14,065 nucleotides of DNA. Origin: Ochromonadaceae sp. CCMP2298. Its lineage: Eukaryota; Sar; Synurophyceae; Ochromonadales; Ochromonadaceae. Below are positions 5,608 to 12,988 of this stretch, piece by piece. Position 1 is the stretch's first letter, and each line of letters begins with the position of its first letter. Under the pieces are notes generated by a model that searched no databases, was not told the origin of the DNA, and saw nothing but the letters and a program-made list of their open reading frames with translations. A program made the translations under genes and the position numbers. The stretch is from contig MU634242.1 in assembly GCA_026770595.1 (NCBI GenBank), forward strand, positions 1-14,065, in the 5' to 3' direction.

Positions 5608-8346
5608 ATGGCGGCGGACTTTGGGCGTGATGGCTTCCTGGCAGAGATGATTGCGGAGCTGAGTCGGCAGAAGGAGCAGGACGAGGCCGCCTTTGCCAGC
5701 CCAGCCTTGCTCGGAGAGGAGGAGATATTCCGCAAGCTGTGCTTTGACTTCCCCACTGTGGCCGACGCAGACTTGGAGAGGCTGCATTCTTCTCTGCACG
5801 GATCCCTCGCCACACCCAGCTCCCACCTGCCGCAGTACTTCACTCTGCACGAAACGTTCGTACAGAACATGCGCGAGCAGTCCGGTGGAAACGATGCTAG
5901 GGTTGGTTCTGGGCCCGCTGCTGGGTCCAAGCTGGCTGCGCTGCTCTTCCTGCGCCTGCCCGAGCTGCTGCTGCGCGCAGAGGTGGGCGAGTTGTGCCGG
6001 CTGCTGCGCGTCCCGCAAGGCTCGGGTCCTGGCAGTGGCAGTGGCAGTGGCAGTGGCAGTGGCAGTGGCAGTGGCAGTGGGGGGTGGAAGACGCTGCTGC
6101 AGCGCTTCGGAGCAACGGTAGCTCTGGGATCGGTGTCTGCGATCTCCAGGGCGCCTCAGGTGCTGGGGAGCTACCTGCCCTCTCTGTGCAGGGCAATAGG
6201 CGTACTGGGAGCCTTCGTAGTCGACTGTGAGCGCACACTAGCTACACAGGAAGCTACGCAGGAAGCTGCGGACGAGGCTGAGGGCAAGGCGGAGGGCTGG
6301 GCGGCTCTGGATTCTTTCAGCACTGCAACCAGTCTGCAGGCGCTGCTGCAAGTGCTCACAGCGCACACACAGACGCACACACAGACGCACTCACAGACGC
6401 ACACCGCCTGTCTGTCTGCAGTGCTGGGCTGCGTCAAGCACGCATGGCTGCACCTGGTCTTCCTGTGCAGGGACCTGCTCATGCAGACCCCGCAGCTAGT
6501 GGTGCACAGCGCGGCTCTATGGGAGGCCCTGTCGCCCCCCGCCCACGTATTCGCTATGGGGGCATTCCCCAATTCCTCTGAGGTGCTGTACGTACTGTCA
6601 TTCTCCACGCTGGCGGGCTTCCTGAGCGACCAGCGCAGCAGTGGGAGTGGGAGTGGAGAGCAGGGAGGGCGAGCTGCGAGGGCCTTGCGCCTGCAGAGCT
6701 GCGTAGCCCTGCGCGCGCACCTGGACGCCAGTGGGGGCTCGAATCTCTCCGCCTTCGTGCAGCTGTGCGCAAGGATGAAGGTGGGCCCGCAGGGGCAGGG
6801 GCAGGGGCAGGGGCAGGGGCAGGGGCAGGGGCAGGGGCAGGGGCAGGGGCAGGGGCAGGGGCAGGGGCAGGGGGCCGAGCCGACCCTAGCGGTGCGCGTG
6901 GCGATGGATGCGGAGATAGACAGCTTCCTGCTAGATGCCGCGCAACTGTACGCATTTACTATGGGCGTGGGCGTGGACAGCGGGGTGGGGTCTCGGTACC
7001 CCGCTGCGGGGGCGGCTCAGGTGGCAGGTAGGGCGCTGGTGGTGTCTGGGCTGCTGCCCGCGCTGCTCTTCAGCTGGGACGCAGTGGCTCGCCTGCACCT
7101 ACAGTGCAGCGCGGCGGAGCAAAGGCAGAGCCAGATGCAGATGCAGATGCAGGCTGGAGGGGCGCTCGCACTCGCCGCTTCTACCGGGTCCGGGGCAGGC
7201 CCGCCTCTCGCTGCGGCCACGGTGACCTACGCAGCTCGCCTGGTGCGTGTGCTGACGCTGGCTGCCTACCTGAGCGGCGAGGCAGCTGCCTACCAGGCAT
7301 CCTTCCCGGGCCTGCAGGGGCAGCTGCTGCAGTTGGGCGACGGCTGGCGACGGGGGCGGATCCAGCAGGCGCTAGCAGAGGCAGAGGCAGAGGCAGAGGC
7401 AGAGGCAGAGGCAGAGACAGTTGAGGCAGACACGGATATAACAGGCCCAGGGGCAGTGGAAGAGGGTGCGAGTAGTGCTGGGAGTATCAGCGCCGACGAC
7501 ACCAGTATGAGCACCACAGAGGCTGATGGTACGGTCACCTCCGCTGAGCTGCTGTCTCCCGCGCGCGTGGCGGGCTTGGTGGCTGCGCTGCTGCACTGCG
7601 AGCTGGCTGCGCTCACCGGGCTCAGCCCCCCCTCTGCTGCCTCTGCTGGTGCCTCTGGTGGAGCCAGAGCGGAGCTGCTGCTGGCCACTCTGGACGCTGC
7701 TCTGGACGCCGCTGAGGCAGGAGCAGCCCGTGCATCGAAGGGCCTGGCGCCTCTGGTGGCTGCGATGCAGGACTGCGAGAGGGAGGAGCAGGAGGAGCGT
7801 GGGGAGAGGGGGGGGGGCCTGGATGGAGGACTAGCCGCAAATGAATCAGATAGTGACGGAGAGGGGCAGCCGAGCGACACTGACCAGTCCGAGTGCAAGC
7901 AGGGGGACGCTGCAGCGCGAGTCGGGACCAGGGGTGGGCGGGGTGGGGCGAGCGCGTCCAAGGCATCAGGGCACCGCTTCAACAGCCTGCTGGGGGAGCT
8001 GGGCGCGCTAAGCGAGGCGCTGGCTGCGCTGGGGGCGGAGAGCTGCGGGGGCGGGGCGGCGCGCAGTCTCGATGCGGCAGTGCGGGTGCCTCGAGCAGCG
8101 GGGGCGGTGGGGGCAGGGGCTCAGGCTACGGGTCTGGTGCAGCAGCTGCGGCAGCGCCTCTCGAGCTTCGCGCAGGCTTTGCTGGGGCTGGCGGGCGAGC
8201 AGCTGCGGGTGCTGCTGGAGGCCCGACCCAACAGTAGCAGCGGGGATAGGGAGGTCCCTCTAGTGCCGCAGCTGGAGTTGCTCCGGAGACAGGCCAAGGC
8301 GTTGCTGGGGGTTTTGCAGGGAAGTACTTCGGACAAGTCAGACTAA
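5608..8346 (+). CDS. Unrecognised 912-residue protein with three in-frame hexanucleotide repeat tracts
   Basis: A long uninterrupted GC-rich frame; I do not recognise the family. I chose the ATG at 5608 because its context (AGAATGG) is better than that of the upstream in-frame ATG at 5533 (CTTATGG), which would add 25 residues. The N-terminus (about residues 1-135) is the most ordinary sequence: acidic and helical, with 'EEEIFRKLCFDFPTVADAD' and 'HLPQYFTLHETFVQNMREQ'. The rest is Leu/Ala-rich and probably helical (for example 'LAALLFLRLPELLLRAEV'), broken by low-complexity tracts: (Gly-Ser)8 at 142-157, a His/Thr/Gln tract at about 252-266, (Gln-Gly)14 at 395-422, Met-Gln repeats near 510-517, and (Ala-Glu)7 at 590-603. 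Residues about 720-800 are acidic and Gly/Arg-rich. No signal peptide or membrane span is evident. The repeats are all multiples of six bases, so the frame survives changes in copy number. A helical scaffold is possible but unproven. Confidence 0.75.
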   Translation: MAADFGRDGFLAEMIAELSRQKEQDEAAFASPALLGEEEIFRKLCFDFPTVADADLERLHSSLHGSLATPSSHLPQYFTLHETFVQNMREQSGGNDARVGSGPAAGSKLAALLFLRLPELLLRAEVGELCRLLRVPQGSGPGSGSGSGSGSGSGSGSGGWKTLLQRFGATVALGSVSAISRAPQVLGSYLPSLCRAIGVLGAFVVDCERTLATQEATQEAADEAEGKAEGWAALDSFSTATSLQALLQVLTAHTQTHTQTHSQTHTACLSAVLGCVKHAWLHLVFLCRDLLMQTPQLVVHSAALWEALSPPAHVFAMGAFPNSSEVLYVLSFSTLAGFLSDQRSSGSGSGEQGGRAARALRLQSCVALRAHLDASGGSNLSAFVQLCARMKVGPQGQGQGQGQGQGQGQGQGQGQGQGQGQGAEPTLAVRVAMDAEIDSFLLDAAQLYAFTMGVGVDSGVGSRYPAAGAAQVAGRALVVSGLLPALLFSWDAVARLHLQCSAAEQRQSQMQMQMQAGGALALAASTGSGAGPPLAAATVTYAARLVRVLTLAAYLSGEAAAYQASFPGLQGQLLQLGDGWRRGRIQQALAEAEAEAEAEAEAETVEADTDITGPGAVEEGASSAGSISADDTSMSTTEADGTVTSAELLSPARVAGLVAALLHCELAALTGLSPPSAASAGASGGARAELLLATLDAALDAAEAGAARASKGLAPLVAAMQDCEREEQEERGERGGGLDGGLAANESDSDGEGQPSDTDQSECKQGDAAARVGTRGGRGGASASKASGHRFNSLLGELGALSEALAALGAESCGGGAARSLDAAVRVPRAAGAVGAGAQATGLVQQLRQRLSSFAQALLGLAGEQLRVLLEARPNSSSGDREVPLVPQLELLRRQAKALLGVLQGSTSDKSD
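6031..6078 (+). repeat. (GGCAGT)8 coding microsatellite
   Basis: Eight perfect GGCAGT units in frame encode eight Gly-Ser pairs in the unrecognised 912-aa protein, followed directly by Gly-Gly-Trp. Confidence 0.97.
6364..6402 (+). repeat. 12-bp coding repeat of type CACACACAGACG
   Basis: Three consecutive 12-bp units (CACACACAGACG type, the third with a CACTCACAGACG change) encode alternating Thr, His and Gln in the 912-aa protein. Confidence 0.85.
6790..6873 (+). repeat. (CAGGGG)14 coding microsatellite
   Basis: Fourteen perfect CAGGGG units (84 bp) in frame encode fourteen Gln-Gly pairs. The G4 blocks recur every six bases, so the strand could fold into G-quadruplexes. A tract this pure is expected to vary in length between individuals. 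Confidence 0.97.
7375..7416 (+). repeat. (GCAGAG)7 coding microsatellite
   Basis: Seven perfect GCAGAG units in frame encode seven Ala-Glu pairs, followed by degenerate acidic sequence. Confidence 0.97.
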
Positions 8347-8640
8347 CGGGGCGTGGGCATCCCCTTGTCCATGGGATAAAGCAGACTGACTTATGTCTGC
8401 AAAAGACGCATCTGTGCTGCAATGGATTAGAAGTCAACCCGAGGTTGATTTGTTGTAGCGCTGATCTGTTTTTCTGTGTCGCTTAAAAACTTTGACTATG
8501 TTCTATATTGTGCAGTCCTCTCTTCTCTGTTCTATTATGTGCAGTCCACAGTATTCCTCCCTTGGTGATCCTACAGTTTATAACCAGGGGAGTCCACGGG
8601 TGCCTCTCACTGCCCCTATGACCCCACTGCCCCAGTGCCC
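8347..8640. other. Convergent 3' spacer between the 912-aa gene and NMO
   Basis: This 294-bp spacer receives the 3' ends of two convergent genes. It contains a small hairpin, TCAACC-CGA-GGTTGA (about 8434-8448). It also has a direct repeat of GTTCTATATTGTGCAGTCC (8500-8518) and GTTCTATTATGTGCAGTCC (8529-8547), and an imperfect repeat of TGCCCCTATGMCCCCACTG between about 8610 and 8655. No gene is seen. Confidence 0.5.
8500..8547. repeat. Two near-identical 19-bp direct repeats, 29-bp period
   Basis: GTTCTATATTGTGCAGTCC at 8500 and GTTCTATTATGTGCAGTCC at 8529 differ only in the AT/TA core and are separated by ten pyrimidine-rich bases. Confidence 0.8.
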
Positions 8641-9932
8641 CTATGCCCCCACTGTCTCCCTCACCCTCACCTCCTCTCTCTCCCCCCCCCCCTCCCCCCG
8701 CACGAAGACGCCGTTGAGGTCTGCATGCGTCTGCAACGCCTCGCCTATGCACCTGTCCACCAGCTCCTGCACCGAAGGCACGTCCCCGATCAGCCCCTGG
8801 GACTGGCCCACGAACTGCACCCCGTTCTCCAGATCTCCATCCACAGTGGCGGCCACGAGCTTTTGAGTGGCTGCACCGAACAGGCTGAGGAGGTACATCT
8901 TGTCCCACTGAAAGGGGTGAGTGAGTGAGTGAGTGGGTGAGTGAGTGAGTGGGTGAGTGGGTGGGTGAGTGAGAGAGAGAGAGAGAGAGATCCAGAGTGC
9001 CGACTGACAACATACCTGCAGCAGTAGTCCGGGCACCACCTTCCACAGAGGCATGCCGATCATCTTGGCTGCCGCCATGGACCGCCACGCAGCCACCACG
9101 GGGTTAACTGGTCGTCGCATGGCCTCCTCGCCCGCCTTGGTCTTCATGATGCGTGCGTAGAGGCCGTCGAAGTTCTTGCCATAGATCGTGTCGTCCTCGC
9201 TGTTCAGCACGATCTGAGCTTTGGTGCGCTCGTTAAGAGGGGACTCCATGGTGGTAGCAAAGCGGGAACCCATCGCCACGCCGTCTGCACCCAGGGATAG
9301 CATCGCCAGCAAGCCTTTGCCGTTGGCCACGCCCCCTGCGCAGATGATGGGTATGGATACCTTTGAGGCGATGCAGGGCACCAGCACGAGAGAGGTTACG
9401 TCTCCCCCATGGGCAGCTGCCTCATGACCCGTAACCATCAGGCAGTCGGCGCCCATCAGCTCTGCGCTCCGGGCGTGCTTCTCGCTCACCACTGTTGCGA
9501 TCACCTTGCCGCCGTACTTGTGCGCAGCCTCGACGATCCAGTCTCCCTTGCCCAGGGAGAAGTTTATAACCGGCACTTGCTCCTCCAGAGCCACACGGGC
9601 ATTCTCCTCCGCACCCGGCATCAGTAGAGTGGCGCCCACGCCGAAGGGCTTGTCGGTGAGCCGCCGGATCTCCCTGATGCTCTCCCTCGTCTGCGCGGGG
9701 CTCAGCGGGCCGGTGGCGAGGATGCCAAGCCCCCCTGCGTTGCTCACGGCGGCCACAAGCTGCGGCGTGGAGATCCAGGACATGCCAGGCAGCACCAGCG
9801 GGTGCTTGATGTTCAGCAGCCTAAGGAGGGTAAGGAGGAGGATAAGAGTAAGGGGGGACAAGGGTAAGGGGGGCAGTAGGAGGCGCAGCAGGACCCTGGC
9901 TCTTACCGGGTAACCCTCGTGGACATAGACAT
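8641..9932 (-). CDS. Nitronate monooxygenase-type FMN enzyme (2-nitropropane dioxygenase family), three exons
   Basis: A flavin (FMN) TIM-barrel enzyme of the family that oxidises alkyl nitronates such as propionate-3-nitronate. Exons on the minus strand: 9932-9907, 9820-9016, 8907-8641; 365 residues. The start is the ATG at 9930-9932 (MSMSTRVTRLLNIKHPLVLPGM): only this frame keeps phase across intron 1 (86 bp, GTAAGA to CTTAG), while the longer frame from 9993 reads through that intron. Visible motifs are 'SNAGGLGILATG' near the N-terminus, 'DKPFGVGATLL', 'VPVINFSLG', 'GHEAAAHGGD' (the His/Gly loop that in class I enzymes carries the catalytic His), and the FMN phosphate region 'ICAGGVANGKGLLAMLSLGA' with 'DGVAMGSRF' after it. 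'NGVQFVGQSQGLIGDVPSVQE' is the usual C-terminal block, so exon 3 is right. The last ~20 residues (RGEGGGEREEVRVRETVGA) come from G/A-rich simple sequence and may not be conserved. Intron 2 is stopless and a multiple of three. The gene is divergent from the fucosyltransferase. Confidence 0.9.
8682..8699. repeat. C11-T-C6 homopolymer tract in the NMO 3' exon
   Basis: Eleven C followed by T and six C on the plus strand read as Gly/Glu codons at the NMO C-terminus. An indel here would change the last ~20 residues only. Confidence 0.9.
8908..9015 (-). other. NMO intron 2 (108 bp), microsatellite-filled, stopless and in frame
   Basis: GTATGT to TTTCAG on the minus strand, phase 0. It contains (CT)n followed by CACT/CACC units for most of its length. 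It is exactly 36 codons with no stop, and retention would insert a Ser/Leu then Thr/His/Pro-rich stretch. Splicing joins 'VPGLLLQ' to 'WDKMYLLSLFGAATQK', as expected for the family. Confidence 0.88.
9821..9906 (-). other. NMO intron 1 (86 bp), phase 2
   Basis: GTAAGA to CCTCCTTAG on the minus strand, with CCTTACCCT-type repeats over its second half. Removing it joins the nine-residue first exon (MSMSTRVT plus CG) to 'RLLNIKHP', which matches the typical NMO N-terminus. Confidence 0.85.
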
Positions 9933-10220
9933 CGTTGCGGCGGGAGGGATGGAGCGCGAGCTCAAGATCTACGAGATTGTGAGTGAGAGGCATAGATCAT
10001 CTCAACAGAATGCCTCTCCTCCTCGTTCAACTTCAACAAGTTAGGGCAGAGTGTGTCTTCGATATAGACTTTCTTTCCACATATTTATGTTTAAAAAGCG
10101 CTAATTTTTTGTAACATCTACATCGATACCCGTAACGCCACAAAAGAGCAGAGGAAGGAGATTGTTCATCAAGGATTTGAGCTGGTCATCCGGTTAGTTC
10201 GAGCAGAAACAAGGCTTGGT
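9933..10220. promoter_or_regulatory. Divergent spacer between NMO and fucosyltransferase
   Basis: A 288-bp spacer that must contain the 5' ends of both genes. An AT-rich core lies at about 10075-10120 (ATATTTATGTTTAAAAAGCG and a T6 run). TTTAAAAA there is TATA-like, but no start site can be set. Its central position would suit a shared bidirectional promoter; this is inference. Confidence 0.35.
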
Positions 10221-11609
10221 ATGCTGTGGGTGTTCGCGGTCCTGCTCCTCTGTCTGGGCGGCAGCCTGGTGCTGCTCGCCGGCGGGGAGGAGGCATCGCA
10301 GGTGGAGTACAAGCACTCAGTGAAGGTCTTCCACTACGTACTGAAGCACTGGGGGGACTCCCACAGCGGCCTCTTTCCGTGCGGAGATATCGCGTGCGAG
10401 TGGGTGTTCGGGGACAAAATCAAGACGGTGCGCGACCTGCTGTACTTCACGGACCGCAAGCGAGATGGCGTGGATACGGTGTCCGTAGCGATGTACAACA
10501 TCCACAGCCTCTGGGAGCACCACCGCGGCACGCACCCCAACCGCTGCGAGCTGCGGGCCAACCTGTCTATGGCGGAGACGGAGGAGAGCCGCGTGCGCTA
10601 CGGGCCGCTGTTCGACAGCTCGTTCAAGCACTTCGATGGGTACTCCTCTACATCTCCAAAGTCCTCCGTGCAACGCGTATACGTGGAGACCTTCCTGGAT
10701 CCCGCAGAGATGCAGACCGCGCTCAACTTCAGCTCCCTCATCAAGGGCGCCTCCTACGTTGCCTCGGACTGCCACAACCACGACTCAGCCAACCTGGACC
10801 GCGACGGGGGCGTGCGCCAGCTGAGAGAGGCGGGCTTGCGTGTGGACGGACTCGGCCGCTGCATGCACTCCAACACCGGACCAGAGGGAGTGACCCTCAT
10901 CAAGACACGCGACTCACACCTCAACCTAGTGCTCAAAAGACAGGCTGTGGGTCGCTACCTCTTCCACATGGCCTTCGAGAACAGCCAGGAGGATGGGTAC
11001 GTCACGGAGAAGCCCTGGGACGCCCTCCTAGCAGGCTCCGTGCCAGTCTACCTCGGCGATGCGCCCCACCTGCGTGCCCACCTGCCCCACCCCCTGGCGG
11101 CCATATTCGTCGCGGATTTCGCCGACTACGCGGCCCTGGGGCGTTATCTGCAGCAGCTGTCGCAGAACGAGTCTGCCTACGAGGCACACAGGGCGTGGCG
11201 CAGCAGCTACAGCCAGCAGCAGCACCGAGACAAGCCCCTGCTGCGCTACTCCTGGGAGTGCCGCGTGTGCCAGTGGGCTGCACAGACCAGCAACGTGGCC
11301 GGAGAGGCACGCACGCACTTCGAGGTGCACGCTAACGGGTCCGCCACGGTCACCGCCCCCTCGGGTCACCACCACTACTGCAACGCGGAGTCCGGCGCGG
11401 CCCCGCTGAAGGCCCCCCAGTGGGAGAAGCGGGTCGTGAGGGGCAAGAGCCAGCGCCAGATCTACCTAGTTGAGGGGGGCGTACTGCGAGCTATACCGGA
11501 CATGGACACCTTCACTTCTCTGGGGTTCGCTCTGGACGCGGTGCTGGTGGTGGGGGACCAGGAGGTGGATGCGGTGCTGGTGGGGCCGCCGATGCCCAGA
11601 GCTAGCTGA
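10221..11609 (+). CDS. GT10 alpha-1,3-fucosyltransferase-like type II membrane protein with extra C-terminal module
   Basis: Probably a Golgi enzyme that transfers fucose from GDP-fucose to a glycan. 462 residues in one exon. Residues 2-21 are a hydrophobic signal anchor (MLWVFAVLLLCLGGSLVLLA). The family signature is strong: 'VDGLGRC' (208-214), then 'YLFHMAFENSQEDGYVTEK' (246-264) followed by 'PWDALLAGSVPVYLG' (265-279), the GDP-fucose-binding block of GT10 with its Glu, Asn and 'YVTEK' residues intact. 'RYSWECRVCQWA' (342-353) recalls the Cys-rich tail of plant-type core alpha-1,3-fucosyltransferases. Possible N-glycosylation sites are at 114, 169, 316 and 372. After the catalytic domain, residues 413-457 ('QIYLVEGGVLRAIPDMDTF' then 'TSLGFALDAVLVV') look like an added beta-rich repeat unit not usual in this family. 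The acceptor sugar cannot be told from the sequence. Confidence 0.88.
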   Translation: MLWVFAVLLLCLGGSLVLLAGGEEASQVEYKHSVKVFHYVLKHWGDSHSGLFPCGDIACEWVFGDKIKTVRDLLYFTDRKRDGVDTVSVAMYNIHSLWEHHRGTHPNRCELRANLSMAETEESRVRYGPLFDSSFKHFDGYSSTSPKSSVQRVYVETFLDPAEMQTALNFSSLIKGASYVASDCHNHDSANLDRDGGVRQLREAGLRVDGLGRCMHSNTGPEGVTLIKTRDSHLNLVLKRQAVGRYLFHMAFENSQEDGYVTEKPWDALLAGSVPVYLGDAPHLRAHLPHPLAAIFVADFADYAALGRYLQQLSQNESAYEAHRAWRSSYSQQQHRDKPLLRYSWECRVCQWAAQTSNVAGEARTHFEVHANGSATVTAPSGHHHYCNAESGAAPLKAPQWEKRVVRGKSQRQIYLVEGGVLRAIPDMDTFTSLGFALDAVLVVGDQEVDAVLVGPPMPRAS

Positions 11610-11923
11610 CCCAATACTGGGACATCGGACAGCAATGCGAGGGGCACAGAATAGCGGGTGAGGAGTTGGTACGGAATAGCGGGTGGCGGGTAGGGGGTAG
11701 GGGGTAGGGGGTAGGGGGTAGGTGTTAGCAGGTAGGGGGGAAGAGAAAGGCATTTTTATTCGCTGAATCATTATAACCTGATTCTGTAGAGACGGTCATT
11801 TTGACACTGCACGAAAGGGGGAGAAGACAGGGTCGCCTTCACTCCTTTACTCGTTAGATGAACACGCGTTAAAACAAGATAAACAATACTACCGGTGTAC
11901 TAGTGGCTACATTGGCTTAGTGG
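11610..11923. other. Convergent spacer between fucosyltransferase and ZIP, with TAGGGGG repeats
   Basis: A 314-bp spacer receiving two convergent 3' ends. It holds a duplicated GAATAGCGGGTG (11649-11660 and 11674-11685), the TAGGGGG array described separately, and near 11900-11930 three copies of AGTGGC. No gene or RNA is seen. Confidence 0.5.
11691..11722 (+). repeat. (TAGGGGG)4 tandem repeat
   Basis: Four perfect 7-bp TAGGGGG units (11691-11718) followed by TAGG and, after a gap, GGTAGGGGGG (11731-11740). Five G-blocks in a row make it a strong G-quadruplex candidate. It resembles telomere-type G-rich repeats but is short and inside a gene spacer. Confidence 0.92.
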
Positions 11924-12988
11924 CTAGTGGCCCTCCAGTCTTTCCGAGATGCCTGCTATCCGATGCATCAACCCCATGCCCCCCACATACGCCGCAAAGC
12001 GCTTCACCCCCTCCATCCTACTCACCCCGTCGAACTCCTCGTTGGCGATTTCCGTCGCACCCACGTACAAGAACGTGCCCGCTGTGATGGCCATAACTAT
12101 CGCCTCTACTCCCGGGTCCGCCAGACTCTGCACCGCCAGGCCAGCCGTTACGCCCACCATAGCCACCCCACTGAATGCTGACAGCCACAAAGCTATTCCT
12201 GACTTCGACATTCCTGACTTTAGGAAGGCCACCAGTAGTGCGAGTGACTCTGCGGGCTGGTGCAGGCCGATGCAGGCGGCCATCATGAAGGCAGACTTGC
12301 GGTCCGCCGCCAAACCAAGTGCTGCTGCCTCGAAGAAGGAGTGTATGGACATGGCGAGGCACAGGGCCACCGCTGACTGGCCCGCCTTAGCCTCACTACC
12401 CTTCAAGGGCTTGACGTCTTGCACGCGCACAGGGGGGGTCTTGAAGCTAGCGATTGCGGCCTCGTCCTCGACCTCAGCCTCCGCGAAGGCCACCTTCTCC
12501 ACGAACAGCATGGCAGTGAAGCCCACCAGGCACCACAGCAACGCACCCGCCCCCGCCCCCTGACCTCTCAGTTTGACCATAGCCTGCATGGACTCGGGCA
12601 TGAGGTGTCCGAAGGAGAGCATGAGGAAGATGCCTCCTGCGAAGGCATTTGCCAGGCTGAGCAGCTGGTCGTTCTGTGTGAACTGCTGGCTGCGCAGAGG
12701 CAGAGCCCAGCAGAGCACGTTGAAGAGGGTCAGAGAAGCTTGCAGAAGCACCTTTGTTGCAGGTAGAGACAGGCCCAGGGCGAGCTTTTGGGCAGAGAAG
12801 CCTCCGCGCAGGGCCAGCGCTGACCCTGCGCTCTGGGTTCCTGCCACACCCACGGCGCTACTGCGCTTCGCCCCGCCCAAAAATCCTGTTTGCACTCTAT
12901 TCGATCTGGCTGAGTTGCCGAGTGGCGTCGCGCCGAGTGCCAGGGTGGCTGCGCTCAGGGCGACGAGGAGCAGCAGCAGGCAGTGCAT
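11924..12988 (-). CDS. ZIP-family (SLC39/ZupT-like) divalent metal transporter
   Basis: A membrane transporter that moves Zn2+ or a related divalent metal into the cytoplasm. 354 residues, single exon; the ATG at 12986-12988 has A at -3. Residues 1-20 form a signal peptide (MHCLLLLLVALSAATLALGA), followed by about 40 Ser/Arg/Gly-rich residues and 'LALRGG' (58-63), a presequence that could be secretory or, in an alga with complex plastids, part of a bipartite plastid signal (inference). The membrane domain starts at about residue 66. Key motifs: 'ANAFAGGIFLMLSFGHLMPE' (113-132), the TM4 metal site 'HSFFEAAALGLA' (His216, Glu220) and the TM5 site 'HQPAESLALL' (His243, Glu247), both HxxxE as in ZupT-type ZIPs; 'GTFLYVGATEI' (304-314) is the usual late-helix motif. 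The loop at about 164-200 is acidic and lacks the His-rich tract of many ZIPs. It is convergent with the fucosyltransferase. Confidence 0.9.
   Translation of the reverse strand: MHCLLLLLVALSAATLALGATPLGNSARSNRVQTGFLGGAKRSSAVGVAGTQSAGSALALRGGFSAQKLALGLSLPATKVLLQASLTLFNVLCWALPLRSQQFTQNDQLLSLANAFAGGIFLMLSFGHLMPESMQAMVKLRGQGAGAGALLWCLVGFTAMLFVEKVAFAEAEVEDEAAIASFKTPPVRVQDVKPLKGSEAKAGQSAVALCLAMSIHSFFEAAALGLAADRKSAFMMAACIGLHQPAESLALLVAFLKSGMSKSGIALWLSAFSGVAMVGVTAGLAVQSLADPGVEAIVMAITAGTFLYVGATEIANEEFDGVSRMEGVKRFAAYVGGMGLMHRIAGISERLEGH

Noticed and set aside
7290-7982. Minus-strand Ser/Ala/Pro-rich open frame of 230 residues
   Set aside because: It is an antisense shadow of the GC-rich 912-aa gene, kept open by the lack of AT-rich stops.
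8483-9088. Minus-strand open frame of 201 residues in another frame
   Set aside because: It crosses the NMO intron and exons out of frame and carries the microsatellite; the spliced NMO reading explains the region.
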